Shown here one piece after another: positions 1-10,502 of a stretch of 64,000 nucleotides of DNA (position 1 is the stretch's first letter; the number at the start of each line of letters is the position of its first letter). The notes under the pieces were generated by a model. That model saw only the letters and a list, made by a program, of their open reading frames with translations, was not told the origin of the DNA and made no database searches. The translations under genes were made by a program, and so were the position numbers. Origin of the DNA: Myxococcales bacterium (GTDB taxonomy: Bacteria; Myxococcota_A; Polyangia; Polyangiales; Polyangiaceae); NCBI GenBank assembly GCA_016712525.1, contig JADJQX010000008.1, forward strand, positions 992,001-1,056,000, read 5' to 3'.

Positions 1-2
1 CG

Positions 3-1934
<1,932 letters not shown>

Positions 1935-1968
1935 CGCGGCGCCGTCCACGTCCCGAGGTGGTCGTGCC

Positions 1969-2004
1969 CGAGGGGCCCGTGGCGGACACGCCGCGGGCCT
2001 CTCG
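1969..2004 (+). terminator. Hairpin terminator after prkA
   Basis: A 16-bp stem (1969-1984 with 1989-2004, loop GACA) lies 34 bases after the prkA stop. Two of its pairs are G-U only when the RNA is read from the plus strand, which fits transcription from prkA. The trailing sequence TGTTTCG is only weakly U-rich. Confidence 0.6.
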
Positions 2005-2125
2005 TGTTTCGCCGCGTTCCTCCAACATAACGGACGCAATCGGCGCCCAAACGCCCGGAAATTCGGGGTGTTTCGTTCCCGTGGCCCTTCCGTAACGCCC
2101 TCGCGAAAAGCTACGCTCTCGCCGC

Positions 2126-2407
2126 ATGAGCGACCTCAAGAAGTCCCTGATGAAGCAAGGCCTCAAGCTGATGAGCGACCCGCGCGTGGCCAAGCTCCTC
2201 CAGGACCCGCGGGTCATGAACGCGCTCATGCAGGCGATGGCCATGCCGGGCAAGATGCAGAGCTTCACGAACGAGCAGCTCGAGAAGCTCGCGAAGTCGA
2301 TGTCGCTCGCCACCGAAGACGAAGTGAACGACCTCAAACGCACCGTGCGCCGCCTCGAGGACGAGCTCGCGCGCCTCGAGCGTGACCGCGACGACAAGAC
2401 GCGCTGA
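2126..2407 (+). CDS. Small helical protein of unknown function
   Basis: This 93-residue protein has no signal peptide. It begins MSDLKKSLMKQG and contains a DPRVAKLLQDPRVM-type helical segment (residues about 18-31), and its last 35 residues form a charged heptad-like helix (DLKRTVRRLEDELARLER) that should be a coiled coil. The layout resembles small BMFP/UbiK-like accessory proteins, with an amphipathic first half and a C-terminal coiled coil, but no diagnostic motif was recognised, so the similarity is only structural. It stands alone on the plus strand after the prkA hairpin and converges on the hydrolase gene. Codon use matches its neighbours, so it is very probably a real gene. Function unknown. 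Confidence 0.75.
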   Translation: MSDLKKSLMKQGLKLMSDPRVAKLLQDPRVMNALMQAMAMPGKMQSFTNEQLEKLAKSMSLATEDEVNDLKRTVRRLEDELARLERDRDDKTR

Positions 2408-2468
2408 AGCTCGGTCGGCGGGCGTCCGCGCGCCTCGAGCGCGATGGGCCACGCGCATGCGGCTCGGC

Positions 2469-3482
2469 TCAGCGTACGCGGGCCACCATCCAGTCGCGGA
2501 TGTCGCGCCAGATGGTGGACGGAGCGTCTCGACCGACCACGAGGTCGACGTGGCCCGCCACGTACTCACGGTACGTCTTGTCGGTGGAGAGGCTCCGGTC
2601 GTACGCCGGGCGCACGGCGCGGGGAGAGGCGAGATCGTCTTTCGTGCCGGCGATGACGAAGAGCGGGAGATCTCGGGATCGCTCGAACCGCTCGGCGTAT
2701 CCGCGAGCGCCACCGAACCTCCGCTCCCACGCCCAGTCGAAGAGGTTTCGGAGATCCTCGAGGCTCGCGCGATCGAACGCGAGGTCGATGTGCTCCTCGA
2801 GGACGTGCTGCTCGAGGCCGGCGTCGTGCCAGGCGCGGATGGGGAGCGGGTGCGCGCGATCGCCGAGCACGCGCTTCATGCCTCGAAGGGCGACCCCCAC
2901 GGGGCGCAGCGTGAGGGGGACGTTGCCGAGCGGGACACGGAGGGTTCGGAGGCCGGCGTTGAGGGCGCGCACGGCGCCGAGGAACACCGAGCCGCTCGTG
3001 AAGTGGTACGGGCTCCCGAGCGAGACGACCCCGGCGACGTGCCCCGTGAGGCTCGGCGCGGCGGCATACGAGACGAGCCCCCCGAGGGAGTGACCGACGA
3101 GAAAAACCGGGCGATTTCCGGAGAGTGCGCGCACCTCGGCCACGGCCTGAGGCAGGTCCTCCTCGACGTAGCAGTGCGCGCCGAGCGACCTCACCGTCCC
3201 GAGCTTGCGCGAGCGGCCGTGGCCACGGAGGTCGACGTTGAACACGTCGAAGCCCTCGGCCGCGAGGTAGTTCGAGAAGCTCCGCGACGGCAAGTGGAAC
3301 GCGTACCGGTTCTGCCCGAACCCGTGGACGAGCAGGACGGGCGCGCGCGTGGTCTCGGCGCCGGCGAGCCGCTTGCGCACCATCGCCAGAGGGACCCCCG
3401 CCGTGACGGCCACCTCTTTGCGGAAGGTGGCCACCTTGTGGTGGTCGATCGATTGTTCGACGAGGCGCCCGTAGAGGATCAC
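2469..3482 (-). CDS. Alpha/beta hydrolase
   Basis: This is a serine hydrolase of the alpha/beta fold. It has the oxyanion-side motif LLVHGFGQNRYAF, the DLRGHGRSR strand-turn and the nucleophile elbow GHSLGG. A C-terminal HVDLVVG probably supplies the catalytic His, and a FVIAGTKDDLASP segment probably supplies the Asp. The substrate is not predictable; esterase, lipase or PHA-depolymerase-like activities are all possible. The start was chosen at a GTG (3482) because AAGAGG lies just upstream; a GTG at 3530 would add 16 residues but has no clear ribosome site. No signal peptide is evident, so it is probably cytoplasmic. It is a single-gene unit, divergent from the exported protein gene at 3680. 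Confidence 0.85.
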   Translation of the reverse strand: MILYGRLVEQSIDHHKVATFRKEVAVTAGVPLAMVRKRLAGAETTRAPVLLVHGFGQNRYAFHLPSRSFSNYLAAEGFDVFNVDLRGHGRSRKLGTVRSLGAHCYVEEDLPQAVAEVRALSGNRPVFLVGHSLGGLVSYAAAPSLTGHVAGVVSLGSPYHFTSGSVFLGAVRALNAGLRTLRVPLGNVPLTLRPVGVALRGMKRVLGDRAHPLPIRAWHDAGLEQHVLEEHIDLAFDRASLEDLRNLFDWAWERRFGGARGYAERFERSRDLPLFVIAGTKDDLASPRAVRPAYDRSLSTDKTYREYVAGHVDLVVGRDAPSTIWRDIRDWMVARVR

Positions 3483-3679
3483 GCTGCCTCTTAAGATAAC
3501 TCCGCCGAGGCCGCTCGGAAACCGGCGCACGTGCCGCGAATGCAGCGGGCGCGCGCAAGAACGGTGTTCTCTCGTTTTTTTCCCTGGATTTCGTGTCTTC
3601 GGGTACGCTCCGACCCATCCTCGAGGGCGACGTTTCGGGCCGCCGGCCCGGGCGCTCTCGAACGACCGGAGATTCGAAG

Positions 3680-4633
3680 ATGCTCGCCCGAACGTCCGCC
3701 GCTTGGTTCCTCGGACTCGCCACGGTCACGCTCGCGTCGACGGCGCTCGCCGACCCGAAGCCCGAGGCCGCCGCCGCCCCCGCGCCGAAGGCCCCCGCGC
3801 CCTCCGACACGTCCGGTGTCGCGAAGGTGGAGCAGGCGCCCCCTGCCGAGATGGGCTCGAACATGAAGGACGTCACCGAGACGTTCGAGCGCACCTACCT
3901 CTTCGCGGGGCTCCGCTACCGCGGCGTCGTGCTGCCGAAGTTCCTGCTCGACGCCTTCGTCGACGGCGGGCAGACGGTCTACACGAACCAAATCGGGCTC
4001 GAGCTCGACATTCGCAAGAACGGGTTCTCGATCATCCCGGCCATCAGCTACGCGGAGTTCGGCACGGGCGACATCCTGTTCAAGGACAAGAACGCCGCCG
4101 ATTTCGTCGGAAACTACGCGGTCGCCAACAGCAGCCTGAAGGCCATGCAGCTCTCGGTCGACCTCCTGTGGTCGGCCAAGATCCATCGCATGATCGACTT
4201 CGAGTACGGCATCGGCCTGGGTGTCGGTTTCGTGTTCGGAAACCTCTTGAACAACTGGGTCCGCGAGGGCACCGGCAACCCGCAGTACACGGGGGAGAAC
4301 GGCAAGTCGTACGTTCCCTGCCAGACCGAGGACGCGGTCGGTACGGGCTGCAACAAACGCGACCACCAAAACTCCGAGGTCGCGCGCGTCGGCGGGTACC
4401 TCGAGCCGAGCTGGGCGAACGGCGGGTCGAAGCCCAACGTGATCCCGTGGGTGGCCATTCCGCAGATCGGGCTCCGCTTCAAGCCCATCAAGGCGTTCCA
4501 GGCGCGCCTTGGGCTCGGCATGTCGCTCACGGGCTTCTGGTTCGGGCTGAGCGGAAACTACGGCTTCGAGCGCCCGGTGAGCCGAGGCCCCGAGACGGCC
4601 CGTGCCCCCGAGCCGCCTTCGTTCAACCGCTGA
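3680..4633 (+). CDS. Exported outer-membrane-beta-barrel-like protein, unknown function
   Basis: The protein starts with a clear signal peptide (MLARTSAAWFLGLATVTLAS, cleavage likely after STALA). A Pro/Ala-rich linker follows, then about 270 residues of alternating, aromatic- and glycine-rich strands such as GLELDIRKNGFSIIPAISY and FEYGIGLGVGFVF, as in outer-membrane barrels. Two cysteines (in PCQTEDAVGTGCNK) may form a disulphide in an extracellular loop. The start at 3680 is preferred over 3593 because GGAG lies about 9 bases upstream and it places the signal peptide first. Its stop is 13 bases before the GTG of the giant kinase-regulator gene, so the two may be co-transcribed. It could be a porin-like or structural barrel; no family was recognised. 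Confidence 0.75.
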   Translation: MLARTSAAWFLGLATVTLASTALADPKPEAAAAPAPKAPAPSDTSGVAKVEQAPPAEMGSNMKDVTETFERTYLFAGLRYRGVVLPKFLLDAFVDGGQTVYTNQIGLELDIRKNGFSIIPAISYAEFGTGDILFKDKNAADFVGNYAVANSSLKAMQLSVDLLWSAKIHRMIDFEYGIGLGVGFVFGNLLNNWVREGTGNPQYTGENGKSYVPCQTEDAVGTGCNKRDHQNSEVARVGGYLEPSWANGGSKPNVIPWVAIPQIGLRFKPIKAFQARLGLGMSLTGFWFGLSGNYGFERPVSRGPETARAPEPPSFNR

Positions 4634-4646
4634 GTCGTAGCTCCAC

Positions 4647-7600
4647 GTGAAGCTCCCCGAACGTTACGAATCGGTCGCGCGCCTCGGTAAAGGCGGCGGC
4701 GGTGAGGTGTGGGCCGTCCGCGACCGCGTGACCGGCGCGAGCCTCGCGCTGAAGATGCTCGCGAAGGGCTCGGGCGAGGCCGAGGACCAGGCGCTCGTGC
4801 GTGAGGCCGTCGCGCTTTCCGCGCTCTCGGGCCTCGGTCTGCCGCGCATCGAGGGCTTCGGCACACTCCCGAGCGGGGAGCGGTACATGGTGCGCGAGCT
4901 CGCCGTGGGCCGCTCGCTCGACGAGATCTTCCTCGACGAGGAGGCCTCGTGGCTCGGCCCGATCGCCGACGCCGCCGATCAGCTCACCCTCATTCATCGC
5001 GCCGGGCTCTTTCACGGCGACATCAAGCCCGCCAACGTGGTGGTCGGCCCGAGCGGGCGAACGACGTTCGTCGACCTTGGGCTCGCGCGACCCTTCAAGC
5101 GCGGCCAAGCCCTCGGACTTACTCCGAAATACGCAGCTCCCGAGCTGCTCGACGGGGAGCCGATCGGCGTGCGCGCGGAGGTGTACGCGCTCGGGGCGAC
5201 GCTCCAGGAAGGGCTCGACGAGCGCGGCCACGAGCTCGACAAGGCCGCGTTCGACGCCCTCTCGCGGGTCGCGAAGAGAGCCACGCTCGGCGAGCCCGAG
5301 GACCGCTACCCGAGCGTGGACGAGCTCGCTTCGGCGATGCGTCACGCGGGTGGCCTCGGGAAGCGCGCGTTCGAGGGCGTGCTCGGGTGGCCGATCCTCG
5401 GCCTCGACGCGGCGTTCGTCTCGCTCGAGTCGGCGGTCGTGTCGCTCGCGCCGGGAGAGAGCCTCTTTCTCGTCGGCGCGAAGGGCTCGGGGCGCAGCAC
5501 GTTCCTTCGGAGGCTCGCCTTCTCTCTCGGCCTTCGGCGCGTGCCTGTCGCCGTCGTCGAGCCCCCCACGACCGGTCTCTCGGCGGTCGATGGGCTCCGG
5601 CTCGCGATCGGCGACGACACGCCGGACGAGAGCCTCGTCGTCTGCGTCGACGACCTCGACGCGCTCCCGGACGACGCGCTCCGGGCGATCGAAGGGCGCC
5701 TGAATCGCGGCGCGCGCCTCGTCGGGACGGTGGCCGAAGGTACGACGCGGGACATCGCCGGTCGCGCGCCGAAACGGCACGACATGCCGAGGCTCGAGCC
5801 CAAGGCGGCCGCCGAGCTCGCACGAAGGACGATCGTCTCGCTGCCCGAGTCGCTCGTCGTCCACCTCGTCGAGCGCGCCGCCGGGAGCCCGGGGGCCTTG
5901 CGCACGATGCTCGAGAAGCTCGGCCACGAGACCCTCGTATCGACGACCGACGTGGACCACGCGCTGGCGCCGTCGACCCGGGAAATCCCGGACAATCAGC
6001 CGATCGACGCGGTGCTCGTCGAGGCCCAAGGGCTCACGGATCGCGGGCGCTTCGACGCCGCTTCGGCGCTGCTCGACGGCGCCCTCGCGGACACCTCCGA
6101 CGACAAGGTGCGCCTCGCGACCCTGCGCGCCAAGATCCTCCTCGCGCGCGGCGACGCCGACGGCGCGCGTGCCGAGCTCGATCGGGCCGAGGGGCTCGTG
6201 ACGCCCGAGACGTCGCGCACGTTCGAGCTCGTGGGCGCGAGGGTGAGCCTCCGCCTGGGGGACCTCGATCGCGCGCTCCTCCTCACCGAGCGTCCCACCT
6301 CGGGCCGGCTGGAAGACGCGATCGCGTCCGAGGCCTTGTCGGTGCGCGGGATCGCGCTCGCCTACAAGGGGGACGACGCACGCGCGCGGCAGACCCTCGA
6401 GTCGGCCGTGATGGTCGCGAACCTCGCGAGCGACGCGCGGGCCCTCGGCATCGCGAAGGGGTCGCTCGGGATCGCTCACCAACGCGCGGGGCGGTCCAAA
6501 GACGCGCGCGCGGCGTACGAAGAGGCCCTCGCCGCGGCCGAGAGCGCGAACGACGCATGGACGGTCGCGACGATGCGCCTGAACCTCGCCGGCCTCGCGC
6601 AGGCCGAGGGGGATCTCGGTCGCGCCATCGCGCACCTCGAGGCGGCCACCGACCTCGGCGCCAAGGCAGGAGGCTCGCTCGCCGCGCGCCAGGCGGCGCT
6701 GAACCTGGCGAACCTCGATCTCTACCTCGGGAGGCTCGCGCGGGCCCAGACGAGCCTCGACGCGCTCGTCGCGGTCGAGGGAGAGCTGCCACGGGCGGCG
6801 CGAGCTCAGCTCCTCGGCCTCGACGCCGATCTGGCACAAAAAAAGGGCGAAATCGCGGTCGCACACGACAAGTACGTGGCGTGCGCCTCGGCCTACGAGG
6901 GCCTCGGTCGACCGCTCGACGCCGCCGAGGCCAAGCTCGAAGCGCTGCTCATCGCCTCCAAGGAGCCCGGCGCGGACCCGCGCGCCCTCCTCGACGAGAT
7001 CGACGCGACCGAGCAAAAGATGGACCCGGTCGCGGGCTTCGCCGAGCACGCAGCGCTCGCGTCGATCGTGCGCGCGAGCTGCCTCGTCGTGCAAGGGGAC
7101 GAGGTCGCGGCCAAGGCGGCCCTCGACTCGGCCTACGAACGCGCGAAGAAGGACGCACGTCACGAGATCGGCTGGCGCGCGCTCGAGGCCCGCGGCGCGC
7201 TCGCGCTCTCCCAAGGGAGCACGGCCACCGCGCGCCGCGACACCGAGGCGGCCTTGGCCATGCTGGAGGAGGTCGCCGCGAAGCTCCCGCGCGATCTTCG
7301 CGAGGTCTTCTGGAACGACCCGAAGCGCCGCGCGTTGCGGGCGCAGGTGGCGACGACGTTGAGCACGGCCAAGGAGCCCGAGGGCCAACCGAAGCGCCTC
7401 GGAAAGACGACCGGGCTCGTGCGATCCGCGCACCTCCCCGAATCCGACAGGCTCACGCGAATCTTCGAAATCACTCGAGATTTGGCCCGCGAGCGGGACC
7501 TCGAGAGGCTCCTCGAGCGGGTCGTCGATCACGCCGTGGCGCTCGTGGGCGCGGAGCGTGGATTTTTGCTCTTGGTCGACGACGGCGGCAAGCTCGTCGC

Positions 7601-9068
7601 GCAGACCGTACGCGGCCAGACCGCCGACGACGGCCACGCGAAGTTCTCGCGGAGCGTCGCCGACAAGGTGATCTCGGAGGGGGAGCCCGTCATCGCGACG
7701 AGCGCGCGCGACGACGAACGCCTCGCGCAGGCCGTGAGCGTGCATCAGCTCATGATCCAGTCGATCGCGTGCGTGCCCGTCCGCGGCTCGGCGTTCACGA
7801 GCCCGGTCATCGGCGCGCTCTACCTCGAGACGCGGCTCCAGAAGGGCCTGCGCTTCCGCGAAGAGCTCCCTACGCTCTCGGCCTTCGCCGACCAGGCCGC
7901 CATCGCCATCGAGAGCGCGCGCCTCATCGAAGAGAACCGGCAACGCGCGAACGAGCTCGCCCTCGCGAACGACGAGCTCGAGCGCGCGCGCATTCGGCTC
8001 GAAGAGGCCCTCGGCCGGCGCACCGAGCAGCTCGCCGCCACCCGGAGGGACCTGCGGCAGGTGCGCGCCGAGCTCCGGAGCCACTTCGGGTACGCGGGGC
8101 TCGTGGGCACGAGCGCGGCGATGCGAAAGCTCTACGCGATCCTCGAGCGCGTCAAAGACACCGACGTGCCCGTGCTCATCACGGGCGAGAGCGGCACAGG
8201 AAAAGAGGTGGTCGCGCGCGCGATCCATCAGGCCTCGCCGCGCGCGAAGAACGCGTTCATCGGCGTCAACTGCGGAGCCATCCCCGGGAACTTGCTCGAG
8301 AGCGAGCTCTTCGGCCATGTGCGCGGCGCGTTCACGGGCGCCGATCGCGAGCGCAAGGGCCTCTTCCGCGAGGCCGAGGGTGGCACCATCCTGCTCGACG
8401 AGATCGGCGAGATGCCGCACAAGATGCAGGCAGGTCTCCTACGCGTCCTCCAAGAGAAGACCGTTCGCCCCGTCGGCGGCGTGTCCGAAGAGTCGGTCGA
8501 CGTGCGGGTCGTCGCCGCCACGCACCGCGAGCTCTCGCAGATGGTGCGCGAGGGCACCTTCCGCGAAGACCTCTACTATCGGCTCCACGTCGTCACGGTC
8601 GAGATCCCACCGCTCCGCGCGCGCCTCGACGATCTTCCGGCCTTGGTCGATCACTTCCTCGGGATCTTCGCGGCGCGGCACCGGCGCGAGCGGAAGACGG
8701 TGAGCCGACAGGCCATGAAACGCCTCTCCGCGTACGACTGGCCGGGCAACGTGCGCCAGCTCGAGCACGTGCTCTTGAACGCGTGGCTCATGAGCGAGTC
8801 CGACGATCTCGGACCGGACGATTTCTCTCTCCCCACGTCGCAGGTCGAGGCGAGACCCGGCACGGCGGCCGTGCGTGCGCGGACCCCGGGCGAGTTCCGC
8901 AGCTCCGAGAAGGAGCGCATCCTCGAAGCGCTCGGGCGCGCGGGGTGGAACCGCATGCAAGCCGCCAAGCTCGTCGGAATCCCCCGCCGTACGTTCTACA
9001 GGCGCCTCAAGGAGTACGGGATCCTCGTGCCCGAGGGCGAAGGCCACGCCGAGGGCGACGAGGACTGA
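4647..9068 (+). CDS. Ser/Thr kinase-AAA-TPR-GAF-sigma-54 activator fusion
   Basis: One 1473-residue protein joins signalling input and transcription output. Residues 10-230 are a Hanks-type kinase: Gly-loop GKGGGGEV, Lys36 in ALKM, HGDIKPANV (catalytic Asp125) and DLG in place of DFG (Asp143). A STAND/AAA-like NTPase follows with Walker A GAKGSGRST (277-285), then Ala-rich TPR-like helices (about 450-930), a GAF domain (about 940-1090) and a coiled coil. The sigma-54 AAA+ domain has Walker A GESGTGKE (from 1180), an intact GAFTGA (from 1227) and LLDEIGEM. A Fis-type HTH ends the protein. It should phosphorylate partners and also activate sigma-54 promoters. The GTG start sits 13 bases after the preceding gene. 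Domain identities are firm; signal and targets are unknown. Confidence 0.93.
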   Translation: MKLPERYESVARLGKGGGGEVWAVRDRVTGASLALKMLAKGSGEAEDQALVREAVALSALSGLGLPRIEGFGTLPSGERYMVRELAVGRSLDEIFLDEEASWLGPIADAADQLTLIHRAGLFHGDIKPANVVVGPSGRTTFVDLGLARPFKRGQALGLTPKYAAPELLDGEPIGVRAEVYALGATLQEGLDERGHELDKAAFDALSRVAKRATLGEPEDRYPSVDELASAMRHAGGLGKRAFEGVLGWPILGLDAAFVSLESAVVSLAPGESLFLVGAKGSGRSTFLRRLAFSLGLRRVPVAVVEPPTTGLSAVDGLRLAIGDDTPDESLVVCVDDLDALPDDALRAIEGRLNRGARLVGTVAEGTTRDIAGRAPKRHDMPRLEPKAAAELARRTIVSLPESLVVHLVERAAGSPGALRTMLEKLGHETLVSTTDVDHALAPSTREIPDNQPIDAVLVEAQGLTDRGRFDAASALLDGALADTSDDKVRLATLRAKILLARGDADGARAELDRAEGLVTPETSRTFELVGARVSLRLGDLDRALLLTERPTSGRLEDAIASEALSVRGIALAYKGDDARARQTLESAVMVANLASDARALGIAKGSLGIAHQRAGRSKDARAAYEEALAAAESANDAWTVATMRLNLAGLAQAEGDLGRAIAHLEAATDLGAKAGGSLAARQAALNLANLDLYLGRLARAQTSLDALVAVEGELPRAARAQLLGLDADLAQKKGEIAVAHDKYVACASAYEGLGRPLDAAEAKLEALLIASKEPGADPRALLDEIDATEQKMDPVAGFAEHAALASIVRASCLVVQGDEVAAKAALDSAYERAKKDARHEIGWRALEARGALALSQGSTATARRDTEAALAMLEEVAAKLPRDLREVFWNDPKRRALRAQVATTLSTAKEPEGQPKRLGKTTGLVRSAHLPESDRLTRIFEITRDLARERDLERLLERVVDHAVALVGAERGFLLLVDDGGKLVAQTVRGQTADDGHAKFSRSVADKVISEGEPVIATSARDDERLAQAVSVHQLMIQSIACVPVRGSAFTSPVIGALYLETRLQKGLRFREELPTLSAFADQAAIAIESARLIEENRQRANELALANDELERARIRLEEALGRRTEQLAATRRDLRQVRAELRSHFGYAGLVGTSAAMRKLYAILERVKDTDVPVLITGESGTGKEVVARAIHQASPRAKNAFIGVNCGAIPGNLLESELFGHVRGAFTGADRERKGLFREAEGGTILLDEIGEMPHKMQAGLLRVLQEKTVRPVGGVSEESVDVRVVAATHRELSQMVREGTFREDLYYRLHVVTVEIPPLRARLDDLPALVDHFLGIFAARHRRERKTVSRQAMKRLSAYDWPGNVRQLEHVLLNAWLMSESDDLGPDDFSLPTSQVEARPGTAAVRARTPGEFRSSEKERILEALGRAGWNRMQAAKLVGIPRRTFYRRLKEYGILVPEGEGHAEGDED

Positions 9069-9134
9069 GCGCGAGCGACTGCCGCGGGCGCCTAGGCTAG
9101 GAACGAGGCGGACGACGACTCGCCGCGGGCCTCT

Positions 9135-9154
9135 CGCGTGAGGCGCCTCACGCG
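9135..9154. promoter_or_regulatory. Perfect 20-bp palindrome
   Basis: CGCGTGAGGCGCCTCACGCG is a perfect inverted repeat in the gap between the kinase-regulator gene and the Fur-box operon. As RNA it gives an 8-bp stem with a GCGC loop (possible terminator without a U-tract). As DNA it could be an operator. The role is not determined. Confidence 0.4.
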
Positions 9155-9246
9155 TCCTCGAATCGCTCGATGAGACGACGCGGGCTCGTGTCTCCCACCG
9201 CCCACCGGCGGCGCAGGGCGGTCCCTTTCACGCAGCTCTTGATCTT

Positions 9247-9265
9247 GAAAGTGATTTTCATTATC
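9247..9265 (+). promoter_or_regulatory. Fur box upstream of imelysin operon
   Basis: GAAAGTGATTTTCATTATC agrees with the 19-bp Fur consensus GATAATGATAATCATTATC at 15 positions, including the whole right half. It sits in an AT-rich patch unusual for this genome, 31 bases upstream of the imelysin ATG. It should repress the operon when iron is plentiful. The match is seen directly; regulation is inferred. Confidence 0.8.
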
Positions 9266-9296
9266 CATCGGGAAGGCCATTTTTCTCGGAGGTTCT

Positions 9297-10502
9297 ATGA
9301 AGTCGTTTCGCCGGTTGTTCCCTCTCTGGGTGGGGTGCGCGTTCGTCCTCGTCGGCGCGCAAGCCGCGTGCTCGTCCACCACGGTCGAGGGCGCCGACGC
9401 CGGAGTGGCCTCGTCGGCGCTCGAGCAGGAGACCGTGAAGGGCTACGCGAGCCTCGTCCACGAGACCTACGCCGCGTCCCTCGCGGGCGCCAAGGCACTC
9501 AGGGCGGCTGTCGACGCGTTCGTCACCACCCCGTCGCAAGCGACGCTCGACGCCGCCAGGAAGGCCTGGATCGACGCGCGACCCGCGTACATCCAGACCG
9601 AGGCCTTCCGATTCTACGGGGGCCCCATCGACGGCGACGACGGCAACGAGGGCGCCATCAACGCGTGGCCTCTCGACGAAGCGTACATCGACTACGTCAA
9701 AGGAAACGAGAACGCCGGCATCGTCAACGACACCGCGAAGTACCCCCAAATCACGAAGGAGCTGCTGCTCGAGCTCAACGAGAAGGACGGCGAAAAGAAC
9801 ATCTCGACGGGCTGGCACGCGATCGAGTTCCTCCTCTGGGGGCAGGACACGAGCGAGACCGGCCCTGGGAACCGGCCGTTCGCGGACTTCCTCGAGACGG
9901 GCGGGACCGCGAAGAACCAGGCGCGCCGAAAGGCCTACCTCACGATCGTGACCGAGCTCCTGGTCGAGCACCTCGAAGAGCTCGAGAAGGCCTGGCGCAT
10001 CGATGACCCGTCCTCGTACGGCGCGAAGATGGTCGCTGGCGACACGAAGGCAGCGCTCGGCAACATCTTGAAGGGAATCGGGGCGCTAGGCGGCGTCGAG
10101 CTGTCACGGGAGCGCATGAACACCGCATACGAGACGAAAGACCCCGAAGAAGAGCACTCCTGCTTCAGCGACACCACGGTCCCCATCGACCACCTGAACG
10201 ACGTCGTCTCCATCGAGAACGTGTACCTCGGCACCTTCGGTGGAAAGACCATCTCGGGCGGCCTCTCGAAGCTCGTCGCCTCGAAGGATCCTTCGCTCGA
10301 TACGAAGATGCGCGACGTCCTCAAGCGCTCCCGCGACACGGTCGCCGCCATCCCGGCGCCCTTCGACACGGCCATCCTCGGCGACGACTCGGCGCCAGGG
10401 CGAAAGAAGCTCAAGGCCGCGATCGACGCGACGAAGGAGATCGGCGCGGCCACGGTCGACATCGCGACCGCCCTCGGCACCAAGATCAACCTGGAGGAGT
10501 GA
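9297..10502 (+). CDS. Imelysin-family (IrpA-like) lipoprotein
   Basis: The gene encodes a 401-residue exported protein with an N-terminal signal ending in a lipobox-like VGAQAAC (Cys about 24), so it is probably a lipoprotein. The imelysin signature GWHAIEFLLWG is present, with His174 and Glu177 giving the HxxE motif. Characterised members include IrpA-type iron-regulated proteins and the metal-binding imelysins once called peptidase M75; protease activity is doubtful for the family. It is the first gene after a 15/19 Fur-box match, has a good ribosome site (GGAGG at 9288-9292), and its stop overlaps the start of the di-haem oxidoreductase gene. A role in iron acquisition or haem/iron sensing at the cell surface is inferred. 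Confidence 0.9.
   Translation: MKSFRRLFPLWVGCAFVLVGAQAACSSTTVEGADAGVASSALEQETVKGYASLVHETYAASLAGAKALRAAVDAFVTTPSQATLDAARKAWIDARPAYIQTEAFRFYGGPIDGDDGNEGAINAWPLDEAYIDYVKGNENAGIVNDTAKYPQITKELLLELNEKDGEKNISTGWHAIEFLLWGQDTSETGPGNRPFADFLETGGTAKNQARRKAYLTIVTELLVEHLEELEKAWRIDDPSSYGAKMVAGDTKAALGNILKGIGALGGVELSRERMNTAYETKDPEEEHSCFSDTTVPIDHLNDVVSIENVYLGTFGGKTISGGLSKLVASKDPSLDTKMRDVLKRSRDTVAAIPAPFDTAILGDDSAPGRKKLKAAIDATKEIGAATVDIATALGTKINLEE

Noticed and set aside
4623..8420. A minus-strand open frame of over 1200 codons opposite the kinase-regulator gene, and a plus-strand one at 4949-9100.
   Set aside because: Both are Arg/Ala/Gly-rich translations of a GC-rich gene's other frames with no domain; the 4647-9068 frame has clear domains throughout.
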